From: Veillonellaceae bacterium
Lineage (GTDB): Bacteria > Bacillota > Negativicutes > Veillonellales > Veillonellaceae
DNA: 17,256 nt
NCBI GenBank assembly: GCA_900765165.1
Contig: CAAFQR010000171.1
Span: 1 to 17,256 of the forward strand
Direction of reading: 5' to 3'
Every line of letters starts with the position of its first letter. Positions within the stretch are counted from its first letter, which is position 1. The notes under the pieces were generated by a model, which saw only the letters and a program-made list of their open reading frames with translations, had not been told where the DNA came from and made no database searches. Shown here one piece after another: positions 7,164-14,952 of this stretch. A program made the position numbers and the translations under genes.

Positions 7164-7937
7164 TTAGATCCAGCCATAGTGACGACACGCATTATAAATC
7201 CCATCCTTGTCGCAATCCGTCGTCACATAATCAGCCGCAGCCTTCAATTCATCGCGGCCATTCCCCATAGCAATGTTGAACCAATCCTTCGAGAACATGG
7301 ATAAATCATTGTACCCGTCGCCGAATACCACCGCATCAGCCGGCTTCATGCCGAAATGAGCCAGCATAACGCGCACGCCCAACGCCTTCTCCATAGGCTC
7401 GAACAGAATGCAATTCTCCCCATAGCGAATCAAATCCTGCGTCATGTGCTGAACCTCGCGGTCCCGCTCCTCCTCCGGCGTCATGAACGCATAAATCTTA
7501 TAAAAATTCTTCACCTGTCTGAAATCAAAAGCCGGATCATACACCGTCTTAAACACATCCCAATCCGGATGCCAAGCCAAAACCTCCTCATACGGCGTAA
7601 TGCGAACCAACTCATTCGCATCCGTAATCGCCCAGCGAAGCTCCTTAGCCTCCAAATGCTCAATATAATCCAAGCACCTCTGACGATCCATGCCCTCCAT
7701 ATACACAATCTCATCATCCACCGTCATACTGCGGCCACCATCGGCAATAAAATCATGCACATCAGCCAAATCCGCGAACCGCTTCGCATCACGCTGCAAA
7801 CGCCCCGTTGCCAACGCCACCCGATGACCATTCTTACGGAGCAACCGAAGCGCCTCCTGCGCACTATCCGGTATAACCCCATCCGGCCAAACAGCCAACG
7901 TATTATCTATATCAAAAAAGAAAAATCGACGCTCCAT
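7164..7937 (-). CDS. HAD-superfamily hydrolase, Cof-type
   Basis: A 257-residue cytoplasmic phosphatase-like protein of the haloacid dehalogenase superfamily. Motif I is FDIDNT near the N-terminus, with the two catalytic aspartates; motif II is the threonine in ALATGR; motif IV is GDGYNDLSMF near the C-terminus. The intervening segment forms a type IIB (Cof) cap. Family members dephosphorylate sugar phosphates or cofactor precursors such as flavin or pyridoxal compounds; the substrate cannot be told from sequence. I start it at the ATG at 7937 with GGAGGG upstream, rather than the TTG four codons earlier that lies in that site. It follows the DUF1653 gene by 87 bases. Confidence 0.88.
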   Translation of the reverse strand: MERRFFFFDIDNTLAVWPDGVIPDSAQEALRLLRKNGHRVALATGRLQRDAKRFADLADVHDFIADGGRSMTVDDEIVYMEGMDRQRCLDYIEHLEAKELRWAITDANELVRITPYEEVLAWHPDWDVFKTVYDPAFDFRQVKNFYKIYAFMTPEEERDREVQHMTQDLIRYGENCILFEPMEKALGVRVMLAHFGMKPADAVVFGDGYNDLSMFSKDWFNIAMGNGRDELKAAADYVTTDCDKDGIYNACRHYGWI

Positions 7938-8024
7938 AACTCCCTCCAATCAAAATCTACACTGCTCATCGCAGCTCACCTTTGTCATCTCTTCTGAAAT
8001 AAACCGCCGTCTAAGCACTAACTC

Positions 8025-8267
8025 CTAATCTTCATCCCGGCCAGACATCAGTTTGAACCGCTCCTTCTGCTCTACATGCGGATACTTAACCTTATCCACA
8101 TCACTGGCAAACATCCCAAGCGGACGAATAAACGTCTTACGGTCACCATACAACTGACGATACACCACAAACGGCTCACCCGTCTCCGAATGAATCGCAA
8201 TATCCTGCACATAATAATACATACCCTTAAAATGACGATACAAACCGCCAACAACTATCTCATGCAT
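8025..8267 (-). CDS. DUF1653 domain protein
   Basis: An 80-residue protein that is nearly all one DUF1653 domain: GLYRHFKGMYYYVQDIAIHSETGEPFVVYRQLYG followed by RPLGMFASDV, where the aromatic and His/Glu positions are the conserved core of this family. The family is a small beta-rich fold of unknown function found alone or fused to other domains. The ATG at 8267 has GGAGG at good distance. The gene is the first after the repeat-rich stretch that follows ilvC. A possible -10 box (TATACT) lies about 40 bases upstream of it but no good -35 is seen. Confidence 0.85.
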   Translation of the reverse strand: MHEIVVGGLYRHFKGMYYYVQDIAIHSETGEPFVVYRQLYGDRKTFIRPLGMFASDVDKVKYPHVEQKERFKLMSGRDED

Positions 8268-8354
8268 GACAAACCTCCACGCCTAATCTGTGATACAACT
8301 ATTTAGTATATTGTAACATACAAAGCCCCTAAAGCGCATGCCCATCTTAATCAA

Positions 8355-8632
8355 GGCGGCGCGGAACTTCCAACGGAAGTGACAAGACGCCGTCTACCGT
8401 CCTAGGCACCTCAACCTATAGGCGGTGCGAAGCTTCCAACGGAAGCGACTAACCGCCGCCCCCCGCCCTAAGTACCTCAACCTATAGGCGGCGCGGCGCT
8501 GACAACGGAAGCACCTAGACGCCGTCCCCCGTACCAAGCCCCAATGACCAAGCACCCCAAAAACAGGCGGCGCGGAGCTGGCATCGCCAGCGACTAGACG
8601 CCGTCCACCGTGCATAGCCCCGATGCGCCCAT
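8355..8632. repeat. Four-unit tandem array of 66-79 base GC-rich hairpin repeats
   Basis: Units start at 8355, 8421, 8487 and 8566. Units 1 and 2 are each exactly 66 bases, unit 3 is 79 and unit 4 about 67. Each starts with GGCGG(C/T)GCG and carries a hairpin: an outer stem near the GGCGG start pairing with (G/A)(A/C)CGCC, and an inner six-base stem with a three-base loop. The inner stem is ACTTCC/GGAAGT in unit 1, GCTTCC/GGAAGC in unit 2, and GCTGGC/GCCAGC in unit 4: sequence changes but pairing stays. Unit 3 keeps only part of it. No ORF over the array looks real. It lies between the DUF1653 gene and the large palindrome behind ilvC. Confidence 0.8.
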
Positions 8633-8733
8633 GTGCCATTACACCAGAGTACATAGTGCTTATGACCCATCACTCCCCCTCACCAGAATTGCGCGAACTT
8701 GCATGCCGTGCGTTAAGACAATAAAGTGGCTCG
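8633..8733. other. Spacer between the tandem array and palindromic element 2
   Basis: About 100 bases in which I see no gene, terminator or further repeat copy. The short open frames that cross it extend into the repeats and resemble nothing. Confidence 0.5.
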
Positions 8734-9140
8734 TAGCGCGAAGGTGCGCCGTTCGGGTGTGCCAGAGCTCGGGCCGTGAAGAACCGAAGCGCGTCGCCGA
8801 AGCTGCCAGCGTACGTGCCCGCCGGGAAGGCTTCTGTTTTTTGAGTATCAAAAGGACAAGGGCGAACGCAGTGGCACGAAGACGGCTGATTCGGCCCGTA
8901 TGCCGGGTGCCGTGCGGACGAAGAGAGTCGCTAACGATTGCAAAGTGATGAAGTCGTAAGGCAAATCCCCGTTTTCCTTGGCACGGACTCACCCAGAAAT
9001 GCAAATAAGCGATGAATACCGACGGTGCAGAGCCTTTCGCAAGAGACAGCTCAAAACGGCGGTATTCATCGCTTATACATTTCTATGACCCGAACTAGAA
9101 AACGGGGATTTGCCAAGACCTCACTACCAAGCGTGCGACC

Positions 9141-9168
9141 TCTTCGGTTCCACAGACAGATATGGCAC
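9141..9168. repeat. Direct repeat copy 1 inside palindromic element 2
   Basis: A 28-base segment beginning TCTTCGGTTCCACAG and ending ATATGGCAC matches 26 of 28 bases of the segment at 9266-9293, 125 bases away in the same orientation. The outer ends (TTCGG and CCGAA) pair with each other, so each copy is itself a hairpin. Confidence 0.8.
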
Positions 9169-9265
9169 GGCCGAACAGCCGTCAAATGCCACTGCCTGCA
9201 CTTTACTTTACAACATCAAAAAACAGAAACCCTCCAAGGACCGTACCCTGCGTAGCACGGCGACA

Positions 9266-9293
9266 CCTTCGGTTCCACAGTCAGATATGGCAC
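9266..9293. repeat. Direct repeat copy 2 inside palindromic element 2
   Basis: Second copy of the 28-base segment described at 9141-9168, differing at two positions. It is followed by ACCGAAC, which closes a short stem with TTCGGT at its start. The arm of the palindrome therefore seems built from a repeated block of about 125 bases. Confidence 0.8.
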
Positions 9294-9323
9294 ACCGAAC
9301 GGCGCCCCAAGCGCTCTAGGCAC

Positions 9324-10334
9324 TTATTTTTTGATCCACGGCATCAAGTCGCGCAATGCTGCGCCTACTTTTTCTACTTCATGTCCATCAGCCTTCGCAC
9401 GTTCGCTCTTCAAGAACGGGAAGCCAGCTTCAGCGTCCTTCAAGAACGTATCAGCAAAGGAACCGGACTGAATATCCTTCAATACATCGCGCATAGCCTG
9501 GCGAGTCTGTTCGGTGATCATCTTCGGACCAGTCAAGTAATCGCCATATTCAGCGGTGTTGGAAATAGATTTACGCATAGTGCCGAAGCCACCTTCGTAG
9601 ATCAAGTCAACGATTAATTTCATTTCATGAACGCATTCGAAATAAGCGTTAACCGGGTTGTAACCAGCTTCAACCAAGGTTTCGAAACCAGTCTGCATCA
9701 AAGCGCAAACGCCGCCGCACAATACAGCCTGTTCGCCGAACAAGTCGGTTTCCGTTTCCTGACGGAACGTAGTTTCCAAAATACCGGAACGACCAGCGCC
9801 GATGCCGGATGCCCAAGCCTTAGCCACTTCCATAGTGTCGCCAGCCGGGTCTTTTTCAACAGCTACCAAGCTCGGAACACCGCTGCCTTCAGAGAACGTA
9901 CGACGTACCAAATGGCCTGGGCCCTTCGGCGCTACCATGAATACGTTGATGTCTTCAGCCGGCACGATTTTCTTGAAATGAATGTTGAAGCCGTGAGCGA
10001 ATGCAAGATAAGCGCCTTTCTTCAAGTTCGGAGCGATGTCTTTCTTGTAGGTTTCAGCCTGCAATTCGTCCGGGATCAAAATCATAACGATGTCAGCGCC
10101 TTTAACAGCTTCTGCGGTGGTTTTAACCGGGAAGCCAGCTTCTTCGGCAGCAGCCCAAGATTTGGAGCCTTCACGCAAACCAATGGTTACGTCCATGCCG
10201 TTTTCTTTTAAGTTTAACGCGTGAGCGTGACCCTGAGAGCCGTAGCCCAACACGGTGATTTTTTTGCCTTCCAATTTTGCTACATTGCAATCTGCGTCAT
10301 AATAAACTGTTGTTCCTAAGATGTTACCTGCCAT
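9324..10334 (-). CDS. ilvC: Ketol-acid reductoisomerase (class I, NADP-type)
   Basis: Second common step of valine and isoleucine synthesis: isomerisation and NAD(P)H-dependent reduction of acetohydroxy acids, with Mg2+. The N-terminal Rossmann domain shows GYGSQGHAHALNL, then GLREGSKSW, the Arg/Ser loop that usually binds the NADPH phosphate. The helical C-terminal domain has the metal ligands in ETDLFGEQAVLCGG. At 336 residues it is a normal short class I enzyme. The ATG at 10334 is chosen for the strong GAGGAGGA site upstream and the conserved start MAGNILGTTVYYDADC; the longer frame reaching 10418 runs through the leader repeats and is not coding. It lies 177 bases after the ABC ATPase gene, a large gap for this operon, so it may have its own control. 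Confidence 0.96.
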   Translation of the reverse strand: MAGNILGTTVYYDADCNVAKLEGKKITVLGYGSQGHAHALNLKENGMDVTIGLREGSKSWAAAEEAGFPVKTTAEAVKGADIVMILIPDELQAETYKKDIAPNLKKGAYLAFAHGFNIHFKKIVPAEDINVFMVAPKGPGHLVRRTFSEGSGVPSLVAVEKDPAGDTMEVAKAWASGIGAGRSGILETTFRQETETDLFGEQAVLCGGVCALMQTGFETLVEAGYNPVNAYFECVHEMKLIVDLIYEGGFGTMRKSISNTAEYGDYLTGPKMITEQTRQAMRDVLKDIQSGSFADTFLKDAEAGFPFLKSERAKADGHEVEKVGAALRDLMPWIKK

Positions 10335-10360
10335 GATAAAATTCCTCCTCTTTTTACCTC

Positions 10361-10395
10361 TGTACTCTCTTGTACTCTCATGTACTTTCTTGTAC
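10361..10395 (-). promoter_or_regulatory. Four 10-base-phased GTAC repeats in the ilvC leader
   Basis: GTAC occurs at 10362, 10372, 10382 and 10392, exactly 10 bases apart, inside near-identical decamers (TGTACTCTCT, TGTACTCTCA, TGTACTTTCT, TGTACACACC on the plus strand). The period is one DNA turn and is not a multiple of three, so it is not a coding repeat. It lies 27 bases upstream of the ilvC start, followed further upstream by a small CCGGC/GCCGG stem-loop (10399-10415). It might bind a protein as DNA or as GA-rich RNA. Confidence 0.65.
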
Positions 10396-10511
10396 ACACC
10401 GGCTAAGCATGCCGGCAAATCTATCGAAACCGAAGCCTGTGAAATAAACTGCTCGGTTAACGAACTGAATACTCTTTAGCTAACTGCGTAGTGCCAATGC
10501 CTAAACATCGA

Positions 10512-11375
10512 CTAGCGCACAATCAGCCACGGTCGGTCGCCGTCCCAGTGAATATGCACCGGTAACTCAAAAAGCGAGCTCAACCGTTCGTCGGTGAGGA
10601 CTTCTCGTTTCGGTCCTGCCGCGACTAAATGCCCGTCGGACAAAATTGCCACGTGCGTCACTACGGGCATGATTTCTTCCAATTGGTGTGACACATATAC
10701 GAAAGGCGGCCAGGTTCGCTGACTTGCCTGTTTATTTAATACGGATAAGAAGCCTTCCCGGGCTCTTACATCAAGGCCGGAGCACGGTTCATCTAAGATG
10801 AGAAGTTCCGGCTGGCCCATAAACGCACGAGCGAGCAAGGTCCGTCGCTGTTCACCGGCGGACAACATGCCGTACGTCGAATCGGCTACCTTATCTAAGC
10901 CAAAATCGTTGACTAACTGGTTAGCACGTTCCCGGTCTTCATCGGTAACCTGTTCGTAAATACCGATGGAGCTGAACTTGCCGGATACGATAACGTTGCG
11001 CACCGTTTCACCATTCAGCGTAGTGCCAAACTGGAGTAAGCCGGAGCTTACAAAGCCTACGCGGCGACGAATAGGAAGCCACGCCTTCTGGCCAAAGGTG
11101 TTACCTAAGACTCTGAGCGTGCCCGTCGTCGGGAAGTGATACGCTGGTATCATACCCAGAAGCGATGATTTACCGGCCCCGTTAAGTCCGAGGAGCGCCC
11201 AGTTTTCGTTATCGTGAATATGCCAGGTGACGTCATTTAAAATGGTGCGGCCACCACGGCGAAAGGATACATCTTCAAAGGCTAACACTTCGTTAGCACC
11301 GGCCGCATCAGCGGCGCCGGCGGCCGTAGCCGCTTGGCGCTGCGCGTCGTCAGTTTCTTGGGAAGTAAAACTCAT
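10512..11375 (-). CDS. Single-domain ABC ATPase encoded inside the ilv operon
   Basis: A 287-residue ATP-binding protein with Walker A GLNGAGKSS (63-71), signature LSAGEQ (171-176), Walker B LLILDEP (191-197) and the H-loop histidine near 230. The first 30 residues are Ala-rich and low in complexity, an unusual extension before the ATPase core. It resembles stand-alone ABC ATPases such as the YlmA/ModF-like group. No permease or binding protein lies nearby, so transport is not proven; a cytoplasmic regulatory role or a partner elsewhere is possible. It starts 12 bases after ilvH with GGGAGGGG upstream, and is 177 bases before ilvC, so it is cotranscribed with the pathway genes. Confidence 0.88.
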   Translation of the reverse strand: MSFTSQETDDAQRQAATAAGAADAAGANEVLAFEDVSFRRGGRTILNDVTWHIHDNENWALLGLNGAGKSSLLGMIPAYHFPTTGTLRVLGNTFGQKAWLPIRRRVGFVSSGLLQFGTTLNGETVRNVIVSGKFSSIGIYEQVTDEDRERANQLVNDFGLDKVADSTYGMLSAGEQRRTLLARAFMGQPELLILDEPCSGLDVRAREGFLSVLNKQASQRTWPPFVYVSHQLEEIMPVVTHVAILSDGHLVAAGPKREVLTDERLSSLFELPVHIHWDGDRPWLIVR

Positions 11376-11387
11376 AGAACCCCTCCC

Positions 11388-11879
11388 TTACATGCGTTCG
11401 CCGCGGCTCATAGCGGTCACGCCGGTTTTGGCAATTTCCAAAATTCCGTAATCCTTCATAATATCGATAAAGCCTTGTAGCTTTGAGGATTCACCGGTCA
11501 CTTCTACGATGAGCGAGTTCGGCGCTACATCGAGGACGTTACCGCGGTAAATATTCGCAATCTGTACGATTTGAGAACGGGTATTCGCATCGGCTTTCAC
11601 CTTGATAAGCATCAATTCGCGACGTACTACGTTTTCAACCGGGAATATTTTCACCTTAACTACATCGATAATCTTGTAAATCTGTTTCTGAATCTGATCC
11701 ACCGAAGTCGGGTCTGCCTCAACGGTGAGGGTTAAGCGAGCGTAGCCCGGTTTAACCGTAATGCCGGAGGTCATTTTTTTCACCGAATAACCGCGACGGT
11801 TGAAAAGGGAAAGGACGCGTGCCCCGATGCCCGGTGTATTTTTAGTTATAATCAGAATTTCATGCTCCTTCGACATCAT
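11388..11879 (-). CDS. ilvH: Acetolactate synthase small (regulatory) subunit
   Basis: The regulatory partner of IlvB, conferring activation and valine feedback control. The N-terminal ACT domain is clear (HEILIITKNTPGIGARVLSLF, then RRGYSVKKMTSG), where valine normally binds between two subunits. The C-terminal half (RRELMLIKVKADANTR onward) is the second conserved domain. At 163 residues it has normal length. The start is the ATG at 11879, six bases after AAGGGG; an adjacent second ATG at 11876 cannot be excluded. The gene overlaps the end of ilvB by 20 bases in another frame, so the two subunits are probably translated in a coupled way. Confidence 0.95.
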   Translation of the reverse strand: MMSKEHEILIITKNTPGIGARVLSLFNRRGYSVKKMTSGITVKPGYARLTLTVEADPTSVDQIQKQIYKIIDVVKVKIFPVENVVRRELMLIKVKADANTRSQIVQIANIYRGNVLDVAPNSLIVEVTGESSKLQGFIDIMKDYGILEIAKTGVTAMSRGERM

Positions 11880-13590
11880 CTGGCACCCCTTTCTTACCAA
11901 CCATATCCGCTACGGTCTTGCCGGCCGGAATCATCGGATATACATTTTCTTCACGTTCTACGACAAATTCCAGTAATACCGGTTCATCGGACATGATTTC
12001 ATCACGAAGACGAGCGCGAAGCTCATCCTTCGTTTCAATGCGAACACCGCGAACGCCGTATGCTTCGGCTAATTTCACGAATTCAGGATTGTATTCCAAG
12101 TCTACGTAGGAATAGCGACGATCATTGAACAATTCCTGCCACTGACGTACCATGCCGAGGTAGTTGTTGTTGAGCAACACGACTTTGACCGGTAGCTTGT
12201 ACTGCTTGAGGAGCATCATTTCATGAGCCGTCATCTGGAAGCCGCCGTCGCCAACGACGAGGACAACCTTTTTATCAGGACAGCCGACCTGAGCGCCAAT
12301 AGCGGCCGGTAAGCCGAAGCCCATGGTGCCGGCGCCACCGGAGGTGACGATGCTGTTCGGGTTCTGGTAGGTCATGTACTGAGCCGCCCACATCTGGTGC
12401 TGACCAACGTCAGTTACGATAATGGCGTTGCCGCGAAGGATGGCGTTCAATTCCTGGAGTACCTTCTGCGGTACTAATTTATTGTCTGCCGGCTGACGAT
12501 AGCGAAGGGCGTAGGTTTCCTTCCACGCATTAATTTGTTCAATCCATGTATCGTGGTGAAGGGGCTGTGTCAGCTGTTCGTTCATTTCCTTCAAAACTCC
12601 TTTCAAATCACCTACGATTGGCACGTCTACCTTGCGGTTCTTTTCGATTTCCGCCGGGTCGATGTCGATGTGGATAATCTTAGCGTTTTTGCAGAATTCC
12701 TTCGGATTGCCGGCGATACGGTCATCGAAGCGAATACCGGCGGCGATCACTACGTCCGTTTCTTCGGTGGCCAGGTTAGCCGGTGCAGTACCGTGCATGC
12801 CTAACATGCCGAGGAATAAGGTGTCATTGCCAGGGAAAGCGCCAAGGCCGAGCAAGGTGGTGGTAACCGGGGTTTCCGTGTTCTTAGCCAACTGCCAAAG
12901 CTCCTGGGAGGCTTTTGATTTCAGAACGCCGGCGCCGGCGATGATGAGCGGACGCTTCGCGTTCTTAATGAGCTGTACCGCTTTTTTAATCTGCAGCGGA
13001 TGGCCCTTGTAGTTCGGATCATAGCCTTCGAGATTGAAGGGCTTTTCATAGAGTCTATCGAATTCGTCGCGCGGAATTTCGGTGAGCTGAATGTCCTTCG
13101 GAATGTCGATGAGGACCGGGCCCGGACGACCGGTAGTAGCGATGTAATGAGCTTCGCGGATGATGCGAGGCAAATCGCGAATGTTTTTAACGAGATAGTT
13201 GTTCTTCGTAATCGGCACCGTTATGCCAACGATGTCCGATTCCTGGAACGCGTCCTTACCGAGCAAGGAGCAACCTACCTGGCCGGTGATGGCCAAAAGC
13301 GGAACGGAGTCCATGTGAGCGGTCATGATGCCGGTCACGAGGTTCGTAGCCCCCGGTCCCGACGTTGCCAGGCAGACGCCGCAACGCCCCGATGCTCTGG
13401 CGTAGCCATCCGCTTCATGTGCCGCCCCTTGTTCGTGGCGGGAAAAATAATGCGTTAGGCCGTCGTACTTATAAATTTCGTCGTATATTGGGATTACCGC
13501 ACCGCCGGGATACCCGAAGATTTCGCGGATGCCGATACGATGTAAGGTTTCTAAAACGATTCTGGCACCGTTTATCATTTCCGTGCTCAT
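11860..13590 (-). CDS. ilvB: Acetolactate synthase large (catalytic) subunit
   Basis: First common step of branched-chain synthesis: thiamine-diphosphate-dependent condensation of pyruvate with pyruvate or 2-ketobutyrate. The catalytic glutamate that activates the cofactor is in RHEQGAAHEADGYAR (Glu near 53). The central domain is the usual FAD-binding region. The thiamine-binding motif is VVGDGGFQ to LLNNNYLGM in the C-terminal third. At 576 residues it has normal length. The ATG at 13590 follows an AAAGGATGGGGG purine tract. It lies 40 bases after ilvA and overlaps ilvH by 20 bases. Confidence 0.97.
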   Translation of the reverse strand: MSTEMINGARIVLETLHRIGIREIFGYPGGAVIPIYDEIYKYDGLTHYFSRHEQGAAHEADGYARASGRCGVCLATSGPGATNLVTGIMTAHMDSVPLLAITGQVGCSLLGKDAFQESDIVGITVPITKNNYLVKNIRDLPRIIREAHYIATTGRPGPVLIDIPKDIQLTEIPRDEFDRLYEKPFNLEGYDPNYKGHPLQIKKAVQLIKNAKRPLIIAGAGVLKSKASQELWQLAKNTETPVTTTLLGLGAFPGNDTLFLGMLGMHGTAPANLATEETDVVIAAGIRFDDRIAGNPKEFCKNAKIIHIDIDPAEIEKNRKVDVPIVGDLKGVLKEMNEQLTQPLHHDTWIEQINAWKETYALRYRQPADNKLVPQKVLQELNAILRGNAIIVTDVGQHQMWAAQYMTYQNPNSIVTSGGAGTMGFGLPAAIGAQVGCPDKKVVLVVGDGGFQMTAHEMMLLKQYKLPVKVVLLNNNYLGMVRQWQELFNDRRYSYVDLEYNPEFVKLAEAYGVRGVRIETKDELRARLRDEIMSDEPVLLEFVVEREENVYPMIPAGKTVADMVGKKGVPDDVEGA

Positions 13591-13630
13591 TTTGCCCCCA
13601 TCCTTTCTTTTCTCTTTCTCTTAATTGGTC

Positions 13631-14872
13631 TTACTTAGATTCTGCTAAATTTTCATCATGTACTTCATGAGAATTGATGCGATGTACATCAAAGCCGTTC
13701 TTGTTAAGCGCTTCGATGATACGTGCAATGTGTTCTTCCCCATTGGTTTCTACCGTTACCTGCAATTCTACTTCATGGAAACGGTCCAGGTTCTTGAACT
13801 GGTTATGTTCTAATTTGATAACGTTTGCATTCTGGTCTGCCAAAATTTGCGATACCGCTACGAGCTGACCCGGTTTGTCCGGCAGGTTCACGGAGAAGGT
13901 AAAAATACGACCGCGAACGATAAGACCTTTGGTGATCATGGATGCGATGGTCAACACGTCGATGTTACCGCCGCTCAAGATAGATACTACTTTCTTGCCA
14001 CGTTCGCTAATCTTTTTGAGACCGGCTACGGAGAGGATGCCGGCGTTTTCACCAACGATTTTATGCTTTTCAGCGAGGAGCAGGAATGCTTCCATTAATT
14101 CGTAATCCGATACAGTGACGATTTCGTCAACATATTTTTTGATGTATTCTAACGTGGTGGCACCAATTTTTTTAACGGCCGCACCATCAGCGATGGTGCT
14201 AACCGAATCAAGGGCTACCGGTTCATCAGCTTCAAGAGCCGCTCTAGCGCTGGCAGCGCCTTCCGGTTCAACGCCGATGATTTTGATGTTCGGGTTCTTA
14301 AGCTTAGCAGCCGCTGCCACGCCGGAAATCAATCCGCCGCCACCGATTGGCACGAGGATTACATCAGCGTCCGGTAATTCTTCGAGAACTTCCAAAGCGA
14401 TAGTGCCCTGGCCTTCGATTACACCTTCATCATCGAAGGGATGCACAAAGGTGTAGCCGTGTTCTTTCTGAAGCTCAACGGCTTTAGCGTACGCTTCGTC
14501 GTAAACTTCGCCGGCCAATACGACTTCGGCGCCGTATTTACGAGTAGCTTCCACCTTGATAAGCGGTGTGTGCTTCGGCATTACGATGACGGCTTTGGCA
14601 CCTAAGCGCTGTGCGGCAAGAGCGACCCCCTGTGCGTGGTTACCGGCGGAAGAAGCGATTACGCCGTGGCTTTTTTCTTCCTTCGTTAGCTTCGCGATTT
14701 TGTTGTAAGCACCGCGCAGCTTGAACGATCCCGTACGCTGTAAGTTTTCCGGTTTAATGTATACGTCGTTGCCACATTCATCGGAAAATACACTGCTGTG
14801 GATTAACTTCGTCTTCACTGTGATTGTGCCCAAGCGTTCGCGGGCTTCCATAAAATCGTATAATTTCAACAT
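13631..14872 (-). CDS. ilvA: Threonine ammonia-lyase with one C-terminal ACT domain
   Basis: A PLP enzyme that converts threonine to 2-ketobutyrate, the entry to isoleucine synthesis. The cofactor lysine is in TGSFKLRGAYNK (Lys51), the phosphate-binding loop in PIGGGGLISGV, and the conserved Ser/Gly turn in SSAGNHAQGVA. After the catalytic domain (about 1-320) there is a single ACT domain (about 330-405, FSVNLPDKPGQLVAV). At 413 residues it is the medium-length form with one ACT domain, not the long form of E. coli with two. It lies 80 bases after ilvD and 40 before ilvB; its place in the operon supports a biosynthetic rather than catabolic job. The AAAGGAG site is about 12 bases from the ATG, a little far. 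Confidence 0.94.
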   Translation of the reverse strand: MLKLYDFMEARERLGTITVKTKLIHSSVFSDECGNDVYIKPENLQRTGSFKLRGAYNKIAKLTKEEKSHGVIASSAGNHAQGVALAAQRLGAKAVIVMPKHTPLIKVEATRKYGAEVVLAGEVYDEAYAKAVELQKEHGYTFVHPFDDEGVIEGQGTIALEVLEELPDADVILVPIGGGGLISGVAAAAKLKNPNIKIIGVEPEGAASARAALEADEPVALDSVSTIADGAAVKKIGATTLEYIKKYVDEIVTVSDYELMEAFLLLAEKHKIVGENAGILSVAGLKKISERGKKVVSILSGGNIDVLTIASMITKGLIVRGRIFTFSVNLPDKPGQLVAVSQILADQNANVIKLEHNQFKNLDRFHEVELQVTVETNGEEHIARIIEALNKNGFDVHRINSHEVHDENLAESK

Positions 14873-14952
14873 CGTAACAGGTTACTCCTTTTCTCTACTC
14901 TTCGGTTCACTCAAAATCTATTGTGTGTTCTCTCTCTGATTTACTCTCTATC

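Larger units (their letters stand above)
8734..9319. repeat. Large imperfect palindrome behind ilvC (palindromic element 2)
   Basis: The left arm (about 8734-9021) and the reverse complement of the right arm (about 9060-9319) align along their length. Perfect inner stems are 9005-9021 with 9060-9076 (17 bp, 38-base loop), 8995-9000 with 9079-9084, and 8960-8976 with 9098-9114 (17 bp). Further out the match is imperfect with indels: CTTCTGTTTTTTGA at 8831-8844 faces 9216-9229, and the GCGCCGTTCGG block near 8746-8756 faces about 9295-9306. The right arm ends a few bases from the ilvC stop codon. No protein-coding sequence is evident. It resembles element 1 in design: long, decayed outer arms with perfect central stems and a loop of about 40 bases. 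Confidence 0.75.

Noticed and set aside
8355..8632. CRISPR array
   Set aside because: There are only four units, the similarity runs across the whole unit rather than alternating repeat and unique spacer, lengths vary from 66 to 79, and no cas gene is present.
8394..9617. Several open frames of 70-150 codons in the repeat-rich stretch after ilvC
   Set aside because: They are Arg/Pro/Ala-rich products of GC-rich repeats, run into repeat arms or antisense to ilvC, and have no convincing ribosome sites.
10361..10395. TRAP-type GAG/UAG binding repeats in the ilvC leader
   Set aside because: TRAP sites need many triplets spaced by two or three bases; here there are only four units at a 10-base period, and the gene is not a trp gene.
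10335..10418. N-terminal extension of IlvC by 28 residues
   Set aside because: The extension is translated from the phased leader repeats and the ribosome binding site itself; the family start and the GAGGAGGA site both point to 10334.
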